DNA from: Thioalkalivibrio sp.
Lineage (GTDB): Bacteria; Pseudomonadota; Gammaproteobacteria; Ectothiorhodospirales; Ectothiorhodospiraceae
Reading direction: 5' to 3'
NCBI GenBank assembly: GCA_003555285.1
Contig: PWGH01000068.1
Coordinates: 1-13,248 of the forward strand
Length of the DNA: 13,248 nucleotides
The notes below the pieces were generated by a model, which was not told where the DNA came from, did not search any database, and saw nothing but the letters and a program-made list of their open reading frames with translations. Shown in pieces: positions 1-6,556 of this stretch. Position 1 is the first letter of the stretch. Each line of letters starts with the position of its first letter. A program made the translations under genes and the position numbers.

Positions 1-90
1 CACGGCAAGGCGCACGACCACGGGCACGACCACGGCAAGGCGCACGACCACGGGCACGACCATGGCAACGCGCATGACCACGGGCACGAC
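1..90 (+). repeat. Three 30-bp tandem repeats encoding the His-rich loop of ZnuA
   Basis: Bases 1-30 and 31-60 are identical. Bases 61-90 differ at three positions, two of them synonymous His codon changes (cac to cat). Each unit encodes ten residues of the form HG(K/N)AHDHGHD. The array may continue upstream of the window. Confidence 0.95.
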
Positions 91-639
91 CACGCCGATC
101 ACCGCGGTGGCGGTCATCCGGACGCGCATGTCTGGCTTTCTCCCGAGAATGCTCGCCGCATCGTCAGCGGCCTGAGCGATCGCCTGTCGGCCTGGGATCC
201 GGCGAACACCACCGCCTTCGAGCGCAACCGGGATGCGCTGATCACCCGGATCGATGCCCTGGATGCGGAGCTTCAGGCACAACTGGAGCCGGTTCGGGAT
301 CGGGCCTTCATCGTGTTTCACGATGCCTACCAGTATTTCGAGCACCACTACCGCTTGAATGCCGCGGGTTCGATCACCCTTGACCCGTCCCGGGCGCCGG
401 GTGCCCGCCGCATCCAGGACTTGCGCGATCGCCTGCAGGGCGACGATGTCGTCTGCCTCTTTACCGAACCGCAGTTTCGGCCCACCCTGGCAACGGTCCT
501 GGTCGAAGGCCGTTCGACCCGCCTCGGTGAACTGGATCCACTGGGCAGTGATCTGGAAGCAGGCCCCGATGCCTGGTTCCAGCTGATGCGCGCCATGGCC
601 GACGGCCTGACGGACTGCCTCGGGTCGCAAGACCGCTAA
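1..639 (+). CDS. znuA: Zinc ABC transporter periplasmic zinc-binding protein ZnuA, 5'-truncated
   Basis: The frame is open from base 1 to the TAA at 637-639 (212 residues visible), so the N-terminus and signal peptide lie outside the window. The visible part starts in a His/Asp-rich loop (residues 1-35, units like HGKAHDHGHD). This is followed by the family motif DAHVWLSPENARRIV (about 41-55) and FIVFHDAYQYFEHHY (about 103-117), whose His and acidic residues belong to the metal-site region. Two cysteines, in VVCLFTEPQF and near the C-terminus in LTDCL, match the disulfide pair of E. coli ZnuA. ZnuA-type proteins capture Zn(II) in the periplasm and pass it to ZnuBC; the loop is thought to collect or sense zinc. 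No znuB/znuC follows, as the next gene converges. A manganese-type relative is less likely because of the His loop and the Cys pair. Confidence 0.88.
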   Translation, partial: HGKAHDHGHDHGKAHDHGHDHGNAHDHGHDHADHRGGGHPDAHVWLSPENARRIVSGLSDRLSAWDPANTTAFERNRDALITRIDALDAELQAQLEPVRDRAFIVFHDAYQYFEHHYRLNAAGSITLDPSRAPGARRIQDLRDRLQGDDVVCLFTEPQFRPTLATVLVEGRSTRLGELDPLGSDLEAGPDAWFQLMRAMADGLTDCLGSQDR

Positions 640-675
640 GGCCCAGGACCGCTAAGGCGCAGGACGGCTGAGACG
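628..675 (+). repeat. Three 16-bp tandem repeats across the znuA stop codon
   Basis: Units at 628-643, 644-659 and 660-675 follow the pattern ca(a/g)gaccgctaaggc(c/g), the third being more diverged. The first unit contains the znuA TAA stop, and the later units carry a TAA and a TGA at the same place. The period is not a multiple of three, so this is not extra coding sequence. Confidence 0.8.
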
Positions 676-714
676 CGGGTCCGCGGAGTCGTAGCTCCGG
701 GGGCGCGGACCCGC
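675..714. terminator. Long GC hairpin between convergent znuA and gcvPB
   Basis: Arms 675-685 (gcgggtccgcg) and 704-714 (cgcggacccgc) are perfect 11-bp complements, and an inner helix cggag/ctccg (684-688 with 695-699) can extend the structure. No U-tract follows on either strand, so this is a terminator-like hairpin placed where two converging transcripts should end. Rho-independent activity is uncertain. Confidence 0.45.
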
Positions 715-767
715 GGCGGCGCCCTCCCGCCCGGAGCGAGACGGGCCGGTGTTGCCCCAACGACAGG

Positions 768-836
768 GATCAGCCGGGGCGGGAGCTCCAGAGCCAGGAT
801 CAGCCAGCGATGGCGCCCCAGAGACCGCGATCAGCC
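768..836 (-). repeat. Degenerate about 30-bp repeats around the gcvPB stop codon
   Basis: The octamer gatcagcc (GGCTGATC on the gcvPB strand) occurs at 768-775, 798-805 and 829-836, spaced 30 and 31 bases. The copy at 829-836 includes the gcvPB TGA (831-833). Sequence between the octamers is only loosely similar, as expected of decayed duplications. Confidence 0.55.
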
Positions 837-2339
837 GGTCGTGCCGGTGCGGGCGGTGGCCGGGGCTTCGACCTCCGGGCGATAGACCACATCCAGACGC
901 TTGGCGGCGGCGACTTCGTTGAAGCGCCGATTCGGCAGGCGGTGCGGGGCGCCCTTGATGGTGTCGATATCGGTTTGCGACTCCGCCAGAATTTCGGCCA
1001 TGGCCGCGACGAAACCGTCCAGGGTCTGCTGAGACTCGGTTTCGGTGGGCTCGATCAACAGGCACTCCGGCACCAGCAACGGGAAATACGTGGTCGGCGC
1101 GTGGTAGTCGTGATCGAGCAGCCGCTTGGCGACATCCATCGCGGTCAGCCCGGTCGCCTTGGCCTGGCGCTTCAGTGTCACGATGAACTCGTGGGTCGCG
1201 CGACGGTTCGGGAACGCCAGATCGTAGCCGGCGCGTTGCAGTTCGGCCATCAGATAATTCGCGTTCAGCGTGGAGAACTCGGCCACCCGGGTCATCCCGT
1301 CGCGACCGAGCATGCGCATGTAAATATAGGCGCGCAACAGTACCCCGGCATTGCCGGCGAAGGCCGACAGCCGGCCGATACTCTGTGGAAAATCGGCCTC
1401 AGCCGCGTGGCGATACTGCCCGTCCGCCTCCCGGATCACCACCGGCACCGGCTGGAACGGCAACAGCCGCTGGCTCATCCCCACGGCCCCGGCCCCCGGC
1501 CCGCCGCCGCCATGCGGGGTCGAGAAGGTCTTGTGCAGGTTCATGTGGATCACGTCGAAGCCCATGTCGCCCGGACGCACCTTGCCGAGAATCGCGTTCA
1601 GGTTGGCGCCGTCGTAATAGAGCAGACCGCCGGCCTCGTGCACGATGGTCGCGATTTCGCGGATCCGGCGCTCGAACACGCCGACGGTCGACGGATTGGT
1701 CAGCATGATGCCGGCGGTGTGCGGGCCGACGGCGGCGCGCAGCGCGTCCAGGTCGACATCACCGCTGGCGTCGGTCGGGATTTCCCGCACCTGATAGCCG
1801 CACATGATCGCGGTCGCGGGGTTGGTGCCGTGGGCGGCATCGGGAACGATGATCTCGCGCCGCTGATCGTCGCCGCGCGAACGGTGGTAGGCGCGGATCA
1901 TCGCCACACCCGCGAACTCGCCCTGGGCCCCGGCCATCGGTGTCAACGACACGCCGGCCATCCCGGTCACTTCGCGCAGCATCTCCTGCAGCTCGAACAT
2001 CGTCTGCAGGAAGCCCTGGCTGTGGGCCGGCGGCGCCAGCGGGTGCCGGTTCAGGAACCCCGGCAGCATCGCGAGGCTATTACACGCCCGCGGGTTGTAT
2101 TTCATCGTGCACGAGCCCAGCGGATAAAACTGGGTGTCGATCGAGAAGTTCTTCTGCGACAGCCGGGTGTAATGCCGCACCACCTCGAGTTCCGACGCCG
2201 CCGGCAGCCCGGCCGGCTCGCGACGGCGCAGGGCCTGGGGCAGCCCGATCGCCCGCGGCTGCGAACGCGGCAGCTGCGCCGTGGCCGATCGACCCGGGCG
2301 GGAACGTTGGAAGATCAGGGAATCGTCAGGGGCACGCAT
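831..2339 (-). CDS. gcvPB: Glycine dehydrogenase (decarboxylating) subunit 2, P-protein C-terminal half
   Basis: A 502-residue PLP enzyme subunit that, with GcvPA, decarboxylates glycine and transfers the aminomethyl group to the lipoyl arm of GcvH. The PLP-binding lysine is K270 in the motif [21 protein letters not shown]. Other family landmarks are [13 protein letters not shown] (71-83), [11 protein letters not shown] (131-141), DAAHGTNPA (167-175) and YYDGANLNA (241-249). The N-terminus [11 protein letters not shown] fits the family, supporting the ATG at 2339, although no good Shine-Dalgarno sequence precedes it. It is the last gene of the gcv operon, 105 bp after tpx, so tpx separates it from its partner gcvPA. 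Length and motifs are complete. Confidence 0.95.
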   Translation of the reverse strand: MRAPDDSLIFQRSRPGRSATAQLPRSQPRAIGLPQALRRREPAGLPAASELEVVRHYTRLSQKNFSIDTQFYPLGSCTMKYNPRACNSLAMLPGFLNRHPLAPPAHSQGFLQTMFELQEMLREVTGMAGVSLTPMAGAQGEFAGVAMIRAYHRSRGDDQRREIIVPDAAHGTNPATAIMCGYQVREIPTDASGDVDLDALRAAVGPHTAGIMLTNPSTVGVFERRIREIATIVHEAGGLLYYDGANLNAILGKVRPGDMGFDVIHMNLHKTFSTPHGGGGPGAGAVGMSQRLLPFQPVPVVIREADGQYRHAAEADFPQSIGRLSAFAGNAGVLLRAYIYMRMLGRDGMTRVAEFSTLNANYLMAELQRAGYDLAFPNRRATHEFIVTLKRQAKATGLTAMDVAKRLLDHDYHAPTTYFPLLVPECLLIEPTETESQQTLDGFVAAMAEILAESQTDIDTIKGAPHRLPNRRFNEVAAAKRLDVVYRPEVEAPATARTGTTG

Positions 2340-2412
2340 GGCATGGACTCTGGAAGAAATGGGGTTCGAACGGCCGCAGGGTCATCCGCTGCGGCTCAGG
2401 GCACAACCGGAT

Positions 2413-2441
2413 CCGACCCCATCGGGCCGGATCCGGGTCGG
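2413..2441 (-). other. GC-rich hairpin in the tpx-gcvPB gap
   Basis: In the 2340-2444 gap, ccgaccc (2413-2419) and gggtcgg (2435-2441) form a 7-bp stem around a loop that contains the palindrome ggatcc. There is no U-tract, so this is at best a pausing, RNA-stability or weak attenuation element. Confidence 0.25.
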
Positions 2442-2444
2442 GGC

Positions 2445-2960
2445 CTATGCGGCCTTTAGCGGGGCAAGCACCGCATAGGCGGCCGCGTAATCGGGTTCCT
2501 GACCGATCTCCGGCACCAATTCGGTGTGCAGCACCTTATTGTCCGCATCGAGGACCACCAGAGCCCGCGCGGTCACCCCGGCGAGCGGCCCGTCCTGGAT
2601 CAGCATCCCGTAGTCCTTGGCGAAGTTTCGCGAGCGCATCATGGACAGGGTGTGCACCCGGTCGGTGCCCTCGGCCCCGCAAAATCGGTTGAAGGCAAAG
2701 GGCAGATCCGCGGCGATCACCAGCACCACCACGTCGTTCTGGTCGGCCAGCCAGGCGTTGAGCTTGCGTGTGGACTCGGCACAGATTCCGGTATCGATAC
2801 TCGGTACGATCGACAGAATCTTGCGCTGACCGGCGAAGGCATCGAGGCCGACGTCCGCGAGGTCCTTGTTGGTCAGCCGGAAGTCCGGTGCCTGCGAGCC
2901 CACCGCCGGCAGATCACCATTGGTGTGAATGGGGTTCCCTTGCAGGGTCACTTCAGCCAT
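2445..2960 (-). CDS. tpx: Thiol peroxidase Tpx (atypical 2-Cys peroxiredoxin)
   Basis: A 171-residue protein that closely follows the Tpx family. The start is VTLQGNPIHT, the peroxidatic cysteine is C60 in PSIDTGICAEST, the resolving cysteine is C94 in NRFCGAEG, and the C-terminal region PEIGQEPDYAAAYAVL is typical. Tpx enzymes reduce alkyl and lipid hydroperoxides and H2O2 using thioredoxin. A good Shine-Dalgarno (AAGGAG, complement of 2968-2973) supports the ATG at 2960. The gene lies 42 bp downstream of gcvPA and 105 bp upstream of gcvPB on the same strand, so it is probably co-transcribed with the glycine cleavage genes. This is an unusual place for tpx and may put peroxide defence partly under glycine control. 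No promoter of its own was recognised. Confidence 0.95.
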   Translation of the reverse strand: MAEVTLQGNPIHTNGDLPAVGSQAPDFRLTNKDLADVGLDAFAGQRKILSIVPSIDTGICAESTRKLNAWLADQNDVVVLVIAADLPFAFNRFCGAEGTDRVHTLSMMRSRNFAKDYGMLIQDGPLAGVTARALVVLDADNKVLHTELVPEIGQEPDYAAAYAVLAPLKAA

Positions 2961-2967
2961 GTTCCAT

Positions 2968-2973
2968 CTCCTT
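2968..2973 (-). promoter_or_regulatory. Ribosome binding site of tpx
   Basis: The minus strand reads AAGGAG seven bases before the ATG at 2960. It is one of the strongest ribosome binding sites in this operon. Confidence 0.75.
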
Positions 2974-2976
2974 GTG

Positions 2977-2997
2977 CATCGGGTGGGTACATCGGGT
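2977..2997 (-). repeat. Small 13-bp-period direct repeat in the gcvPA-tpx gap
   Basis: The octamer catcgggt occurs at 2977-2984 and 2990-2997 in the 42-bp gap upstream of the tpx Shine-Dalgarno. It resembles the other short tandem duplications in gaps of this window but is too short to be strong evidence alone. Confidence 0.4.
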
Positions 2998-3002
2998 CGT
3001 AC

Positions 3003-4361
3003 TCAGGCGGCGCGGGCCAGGCCCAGCGCTTCGACATAGCGCGCCAGATCCGCGTCGGTCTTGGTCTCGGTGGCGCAGGCGAGCACGCCGTGGCCGAGTT
3101 CCGGATATTCGGTCGTCAGCACATGGCCGGCGAGGACGCCGCGCGCCGCCATCTGCGCCACGGTGGTTTCAGCGTCAGGGCCGAAATCGAAGACCATTTC
3201 GTGGAAGTGCTCGGCCTCGAAGCGCGGCGCGATGCCGACCGCCGCGAGCCGCGCCTTCAACGCCTCGGTGTTCGCCCAGCAGTCCTCAGCCACCTGGGTC
3301 AGGCCGGCGTCGCCGAGCAGCGCCATGTGGATCGTCGCCGCGGTCACCACCAGACCCTGGTTGGTGCAGATGTTCGACGTCGCCTTGGAGCGGCGGATAT
3401 GCTGCTCGCGCGCCTGCAAGGTCAACACGAAGCCGGGGCGGCCGTCGGCATCCTCGGTGCGCCCGACGATGCGCCCCGGCATCTGCCGGATGTGCTCCCG
3501 GCGGGTGGTCATGAAGCCGAAATAGGGGCCACCGCTGGACAGCGGCGCGCCCAGCGGCTGGCCCTCGCCGACGACGATATCGGCCCCGCGCTCGCCCCAG
3601 TCCCCGGGCGGCTGCAGCAAAGCCAGCGACACCGGATTGACCACACCGATCACCGGCACACCCCGAGCCTCGGCCCAACGCGTCAGCGCATCGGCATTCT
3701 CGATCACCCCGAAGTAATTCGGCTGCGCGATGACCAGTGCGGTCACGTCCTCGTCGTCGAAGGCCTGCAGGCGCTCCGGATCCAGCGTGCCGCGGCGGTC
3801 GTCCCAGGGCAACTCGACCAGTTCGATGCCCTGATTGCAGACGATGCTGCGCACCACCTTCCGATAGGCGGGATTCAACGCCCCCGGCACCAGCACCCGA
3901 TTGCTCTTCGAGCGGCGGTTGATGCGCACCGCCATCAGCACCGCTTCGGCCAGCGCCGAGGCGCCGTCGTAGAGGGAGGCATTGGAAACCTCCATCGCGG
4001 TCAGGCGCGCCATCATCGTCTGGTATTCGTAGATCAGCTGCAGCGTGCCCTGGGAGGCCTCGGCCTGATACGGCGTGTAGGCGCTGTAGAATTCGCCGCG
4101 GGTCGCGATCTGCCAGACCGCAGCGGGAATATGGTGCTCATAGGCCCCGGCGCCGATGAAGTTCAGCGGTGCGCCATCCTGTGCCGCCCGTTCCTGCATC
4201 AGGCGCGTGACCGCCATCTCGGACAGGCCCTCGGGAATGCCGGTCAGTGGCGGTGCGCGCAAATCGGCGGGGATCTCGTCGAACAGATCCTCGATCGCGT
4301 TCACGCCGACGCGTTGCAGCATGGCCTGGATGTCGTCTTCGGTGTGCGGGATGAAGGGCAT
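3003..4361 (-). CDS. gcvPA: Glycine dehydrogenase (decarboxylating) subunit 1, P-protein N-terminal half
   Basis: A 452-residue protein starting [20 protein letters not shown], the characteristic GcvPA N-terminus, followed by [13 protein letters not shown]. Further matches are the [16 protein letters not shown] segment (about 88-103), [20 protein letters not shown] (about 116-135) and the [18 protein letters not shown] segment that forms part of the active-site cleft. It lacks the PLP lysine, which is normal, because the catalytic lysine is on GcvPB. Together they form the heterotetrameric P-protein found in many bacteria instead of the single fused GcvP of E. coli. The start at 4361 is fixed by homology; a weak GAGAG lies upstream. 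It follows gcvH after a 250-bp gap. Confidence 0.95.
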   Translation of the reverse strand: MPFIPHTEDDIQAMLQRVGVNAIEDLFDEIPADLRAPPLTGIPEGLSEMAVTRLMQERAAQDGAPLNFIGAGAYEHHIPAAVWQIATRGEFYSAYTPYQAEASQGTLQLIYEYQTMMARLTAMEVSNASLYDGASALAEAVLMAVRINRRSKSNRVLVPGALNPAYRKVVRSIVCNQGIELVELPWDDRRGTLDPERLQAFDDEDVTALVIAQPNYFGVIENADALTRWAEARGVPVIGVVNPVSLALLQPPGDWGERGADIVVGEGQPLGAPLSSGGPYFGFMTTRREHIRQMPGRIVGRTEDADGRPGFVLTLQAREQHIRRSKATSNICTNQGLVVTAATIHMALLGDAGLTQVAEDCWANTEALKARLAAVGIAPRFEAEHFHEMVFDFGPDAETTVAQMAARGVLAGHVLTTEYPELGHGVLACATETKTDADLARYVEALGLARAA

Positions 4362-4447
4362 GGCTCGACTCTCACTGGTTGGAATGGGACTCGGCGATCT
4401 CCGGCGCAGCGCCAGGATGCGATGGCGTCAACATCGGATCACGACAA

Positions 4448-4530
4448 CGGCACGATGGCAGCACGCTGGTGGTCGCCATGGCGGCACGATGGCAGCTCGC
4501 TCACGTCACGACGGCGGCACGCTGGTGGTC
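4448..4530. repeat. Interleaved direct repeats in the 250-bp gcvH-gcvPA gap
   Basis: The gap 4362-4611 contains no supported gene. It holds two exact copies of cggcacgatggcagc (4448-4462, 4482-4496) and two copies of gcacgctggtggtc (4461-4474, 4517-4530), which look like degenerate tandem duplications of a 34- to 56-bp segment. A 35-codon minus-strand ORF (4372-4479) runs through part of it but has no ribosome binding site or recognisable product. I see no promoter or terminator here. Confidence 0.7.
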
Positions 4531-4611
4531 TTAATGGCGTCACGGCGTATCGCCGACGGTGCTGTCTTGGCACTGCAGCGCAAATCCCCCACCGCCCACC
4601 GCGAAACGCTA

Positions 4612-5004
4612 TCAGGACTCGCTGGCGACCATCTCGGCGTATTCCTCGGCCCCCATCAGGGCCTCCATCTCCGCCGGATCGGACGGGCGGATGCGGAACA
4701 GCCAACCGGTATCGAAAGGCGACTCGTTCACCTGCTCGGGGCTGTCGGTCAGCTCCACGTTGGTGGCGACGATTTCGCCGGACACCGGCGCGTAGACGTC
4801 GGAGGCCGCCTTCACGGACTCCACGGTCGCGCAGACTTCGCCCGCGTTCGCCGCACTGCCGATCTCGGGGGTCTCCACGAAGACCAGATCGCCCAACAGG
4901 GCCTGGGCATGATCGGTGATGCCGACCGTGACCGAACCATCGGCCTCGCTGCGGACCCATTCATGGCTCTTGGTGTATTTCAGATCCTGCGGTGTATCGC
5001 TCAT
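4612..5004 (-). CDS. gcvH: Glycine cleavage system H protein (lipoyl carrier)
   Basis: A 130-residue protein, standard length for GcvH. The lipoylated lysine is K65 in the motif [13 protein letters not shown], and the N-terminus contains YTKSHEWV. The C-terminal half has SGEIVATN and FDTGWLFRI, typical of the hammerhead barrel-sandwich fold. It shuttles the aminomethyl intermediate from the P-protein to GcvT and is reoxidised by dihydrolipoamide dehydrogenase, which is not encoded here. A Shine-Dalgarno AAGGA (complement of 5012-5016) precedes the ATG at 5004. It lies 94 bp downstream of gcvT, with a terminator-like hairpin in that gap, so its level may differ from that of gcvT. Confidence 0.97.
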   Translation of the reverse strand: MSDTPQDLKYTKSHEWVRSEADGSVTVGITDHAQALLGDLVFVETPEIGSAANAGEVCATVESVKAASDVYAPVSGEIVATNVELTDSPEQVNESPFDTGWLFRIRPSDPAEMEALMGAEEYAEMVASES

Positions 5005-5044
5005 ATACGATTCCTTGTGACGGTCTCAGGGGAACGGAACTCAG

Positions 5045-5070
5045 AAAAACCTACCGGGTTCGGCACCCGG
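5045..5070 (-). terminator. Candidate attenuator between gcvT and gcvH
   Basis: On the minus strand, CCGGGT GCCGA ACCCGG (5070 down to 5054) forms a 6-bp GC stem. Four bases then precede a run of five T (5049-5045). The stem is short and the T-run displaced, so partial termination is more likely than full. It lies just upstream of the gcvH ribosome binding site. Confidence 0.45.
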
Positions 5071-5098
5071 GCCCTGCCCAAGCCTACCGACCTGCGCC

Positions 5099-6187
5099 TC
5101 ACTCCAGCTGGGATTGGCCATGGCGCACGAAGGGTGGCTTCACTATCCGCACCGGCCAGGCCTTGCCGCGCAGGTCGGCGGTGCATCCGGCGCCGGTGGC
5201 CGCCGCGGGGATCCGGGCCAGCGCGATCGACACGCCGAGGGTCGGCGAGAAGCTGCCGGAGGTCACCCGACCGGGACCCGCGTCGGTATCGATGTGCACG
5301 CCGCCGCGCAGCACCCCGCGACCCTCGAGCACCAGCCCGACCAGTTTCTCCGGCACGCCCTCGGCCCGCTGACGCTCGAGCGCCGCACGGCCGATGAAGT
5401 CGCGCTCCGCCGGCTCCCAGGCGACGGTCCAGCCCAGATTCGACACCAGCGGCGTGGTCGTGGCATCCATGTCGGTGCCGTAGAGGTTCATCCCCGCCTC
5501 CAGGCGCAGGGTATCGCGCGCGCCCAGCCCGATCGGCTGCACCCCCGCGTCGAGCAACGCCGCCCAGAGGGCCGGCGCCTGTTCTCCCGGCAGCATGATC
5601 TCGAAGCCGTCCTCGCCCGTGTAGCCGGTGCGTGCGACCATCCACTCCGCGTTCCAGACGGCACGGAAGGCGCGCAGCTCGCCGGCGGTCTGCAGGTCGT
5701 CCGGCAACAGCGGCAACACCTTGGCCACCGCCTCCGGGCCCTGCACCGCCAGCAGCGCCAACTCCGGACGCGGTTCGATCCGCACCGCGCGGCCGCCGGC
5801 CACGGTTTGCAGATGCGCGATATCGGCCTCGGCGGTGGCGGCATTCACCACCACCCGATACCCGAGAGCACCGCGCTGGTAGACGATCAGGTCATCGAGC
5901 ACGCCGCCATCGGCATTCAACATGCAGCTGTACAGCGCGCGACCGGACTCCTGCAGCTTCGCCACATCGTTCGCCAGCAGGTGGCGCAGAAAGTCCCGGG
6001 CCGCATCGCCCTGAATATCCACCACGCGCATGTGCGAGACATCGAAGACGCCGGCCGCGGTCCGCACGCGCTTGTGTTCCTCCAACTGCGAGCCGTAATT
6101 CAGCGGCATCTCCCAGCCCGCGAAATCCACCAGGCGGGCATTGGCGCGTCGATGGGCGGCGTGCAGCGGCGTGGTCTTCAAGGTCAT
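5099..6187 (-). CDS. gcvT: Glycine cleavage system T protein (aminomethyltransferase)
   Basis: A 362-residue protein, close to the 364 of E. coli GcvT. The N-terminus TPLHAAHRRANARLVDFAGWEMPLNYG and FDVSHM are family signatures. NADGGVLDDLIVY (91-103) carries the conserved acidic pair D98/D99 at the catalytic position, and YTGEDGFEIMLP and GLGARDTLRLEAGMNLYGTDM follow. The enzyme releases ammonia from the aminomethyl-lipoyl arm and makes 5,10-methylene-tetrahydrofolate. The ATG at 6187 has a strong Shine-Dalgarno (GAGGAG, complement of 6193-6198). As the first gene of the operon it lies directly downstream of the tandem glycine riboswitch and its terminator, so glycine should control it. Confidence 0.97.
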   Translation of the reverse strand: MTLKTTPLHAAHRRANARLVDFAGWEMPLNYGSQLEEHKRVRTAAGVFDVSHMRVVDIQGDAARDFLRHLLANDVAKLQESGRALYSCMLNADGGVLDDLIVYQRGALGYRVVVNAATAEADIAHLQTVAGGRAVRIEPRPELALLAVQGPEAVAKVLPLLPDDLQTAGELRAFRAVWNAEWMVARTGYTGEDGFEIMLPGEQAPALWAALLDAGVQPIGLGARDTLRLEAGMNLYGTDMDATTTPLVSNLGWTVAWEPAERDFIGRAALERQRAEGVPEKLVGLVLEGRGVLRGGVHIDTDAGPGRVTSGSFSPTLGVSIALARIPAAATGAGCTADLRGKAWPVRIVKPPFVRHGQSQLE

Positions 6188-6213
6188 TGCGGCTCCTCGT
6201 TACAGCGAATCCC

Positions 6214-6254
6214 AAAAAAAAGGGCGGCCGACAGTCTGAAACTGTCGGCCGCCC
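6214..6254 (-). terminator. Intrinsic terminator of the glycine riboswitch
   Basis: A perfect 14-bp stem (6222-6235 with 6241-6254, outer bases gggcggcc) with a 5-nt loop is followed on the minus strand by eight T residues (6221-6214). It ends 27 bp before the gcvT start and abuts the 3' end of the second aptamer, making it the obvious expression platform. Confidence 0.95.
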
Positions 6255-6437
6255 CTCTGTCCTGAAACCTGAGAGTTTGCGTTGTAGACAACGCCCCCTT
6301 CGGTGGGCCGCTTACGGCCGCTCTCCAGAGTCTGCCTGTGATCACCGTCCCGGTCCGGGTGGCCTGAGCGATTCCGGGCGGACGTTGCGCCTTCGGCGGC
6401 CGTTCGCGATAGCGGACGGCACTCTTCCAGGACGGTG
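6255..6437 (-). promoter_or_regulatory. Tandem glycine riboswitch (two aptamers) upstream of gcvT
   Basis: On the minus strand, aptamer 1 spans 6437-6343, closed by an 8-bp P1 (CACCGTCC with GGACGGTG). It contains the signature GGAAGAG and CCGCCGAAGGCGCAA. A 12-nt linker (6342-6331) leads to aptamer 2 (6330-6255), with P1 CTCTG/CAGAG and the signatures GGAGAGC, CACCGAAGGGG and CTCTCAGGTTTCAGGACAG. This is the standard two-aptamer plan found upstream of gcvT operons, usually ON switches that let excess glycine induce its own breakdown. The ON mode is inferred from the family. Confidence 0.95.
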
Positions 6438-6472
6438 CGACCGCGAAGCAACTCGCGGCCGGCAGATGCCCC

Positions 6473-6502
6473 AGTCTAGCCCAAGCCCGCCCCTGAACGA
6501 AA
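6473..6502 (-). promoter_or_regulatory. Candidate sigma-70 promoter of the gcv operon
   Basis: The minus strand has TAGACT (complement of 6473-6478) as a -10 box, 18 bases after a weak -35 TTTCGT (6497-6502). The predicted start, near 6466, is about 30 bases before aptamer 1. The -10 is identical to the one proposed upstream of the ZapB-like gene (12212-12217). Confidence 0.45.
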
Positions 6503-6507
6503 GCCCC

Positions 6508-6556
6508 GACCGGATCGCCTGACCGGATCGCCAATCGAATCGCCAATCGGGTCGCC
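6508..6556. repeat. Four 12-13-bp tandem repeats upstream of the gcv promoter
   Basis: gaccggatcgcc occurs at 6508-6519 and 6521-6532, followed by aatcgaatcgcc (6533-6544) and aatcgggtcgcc (6545-6556). The array ends six bases from the proposed -35 box, so it could be an operator array or a decayed duplication. No known regulator motif is recognised. Confidence 0.75.

Noticed and set aside
1..90. CRISPR array or mobile-element repeat
   Set aside because: The repeats are contiguous without spacers and in frame with ZnuA, encoding its known type of His-rich loop.
810..2459. 549-codon plus-strand ORF opposite gcvPB
   Set aside because: It is antisense to a gene with full motif support. Its composition (His/Arg/Gly/Gln-rich) is that of a GC-rich shadow frame and it resembles no family.
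2526..4919. 797-codon plus-strand ORF spanning the complement of tpx, gcvPA and part of gcvH
   Set aside because: Its length comes from the scarcity of stop codons at high GC. It crosses three recognised minus-strand genes and their gaps.
5114..6265. 383-codon plus-strand ORF opposite gcvT, running into the riboswitch
   Set aside because: Antisense to gcvT and ends in structured leader RNA. No family features.
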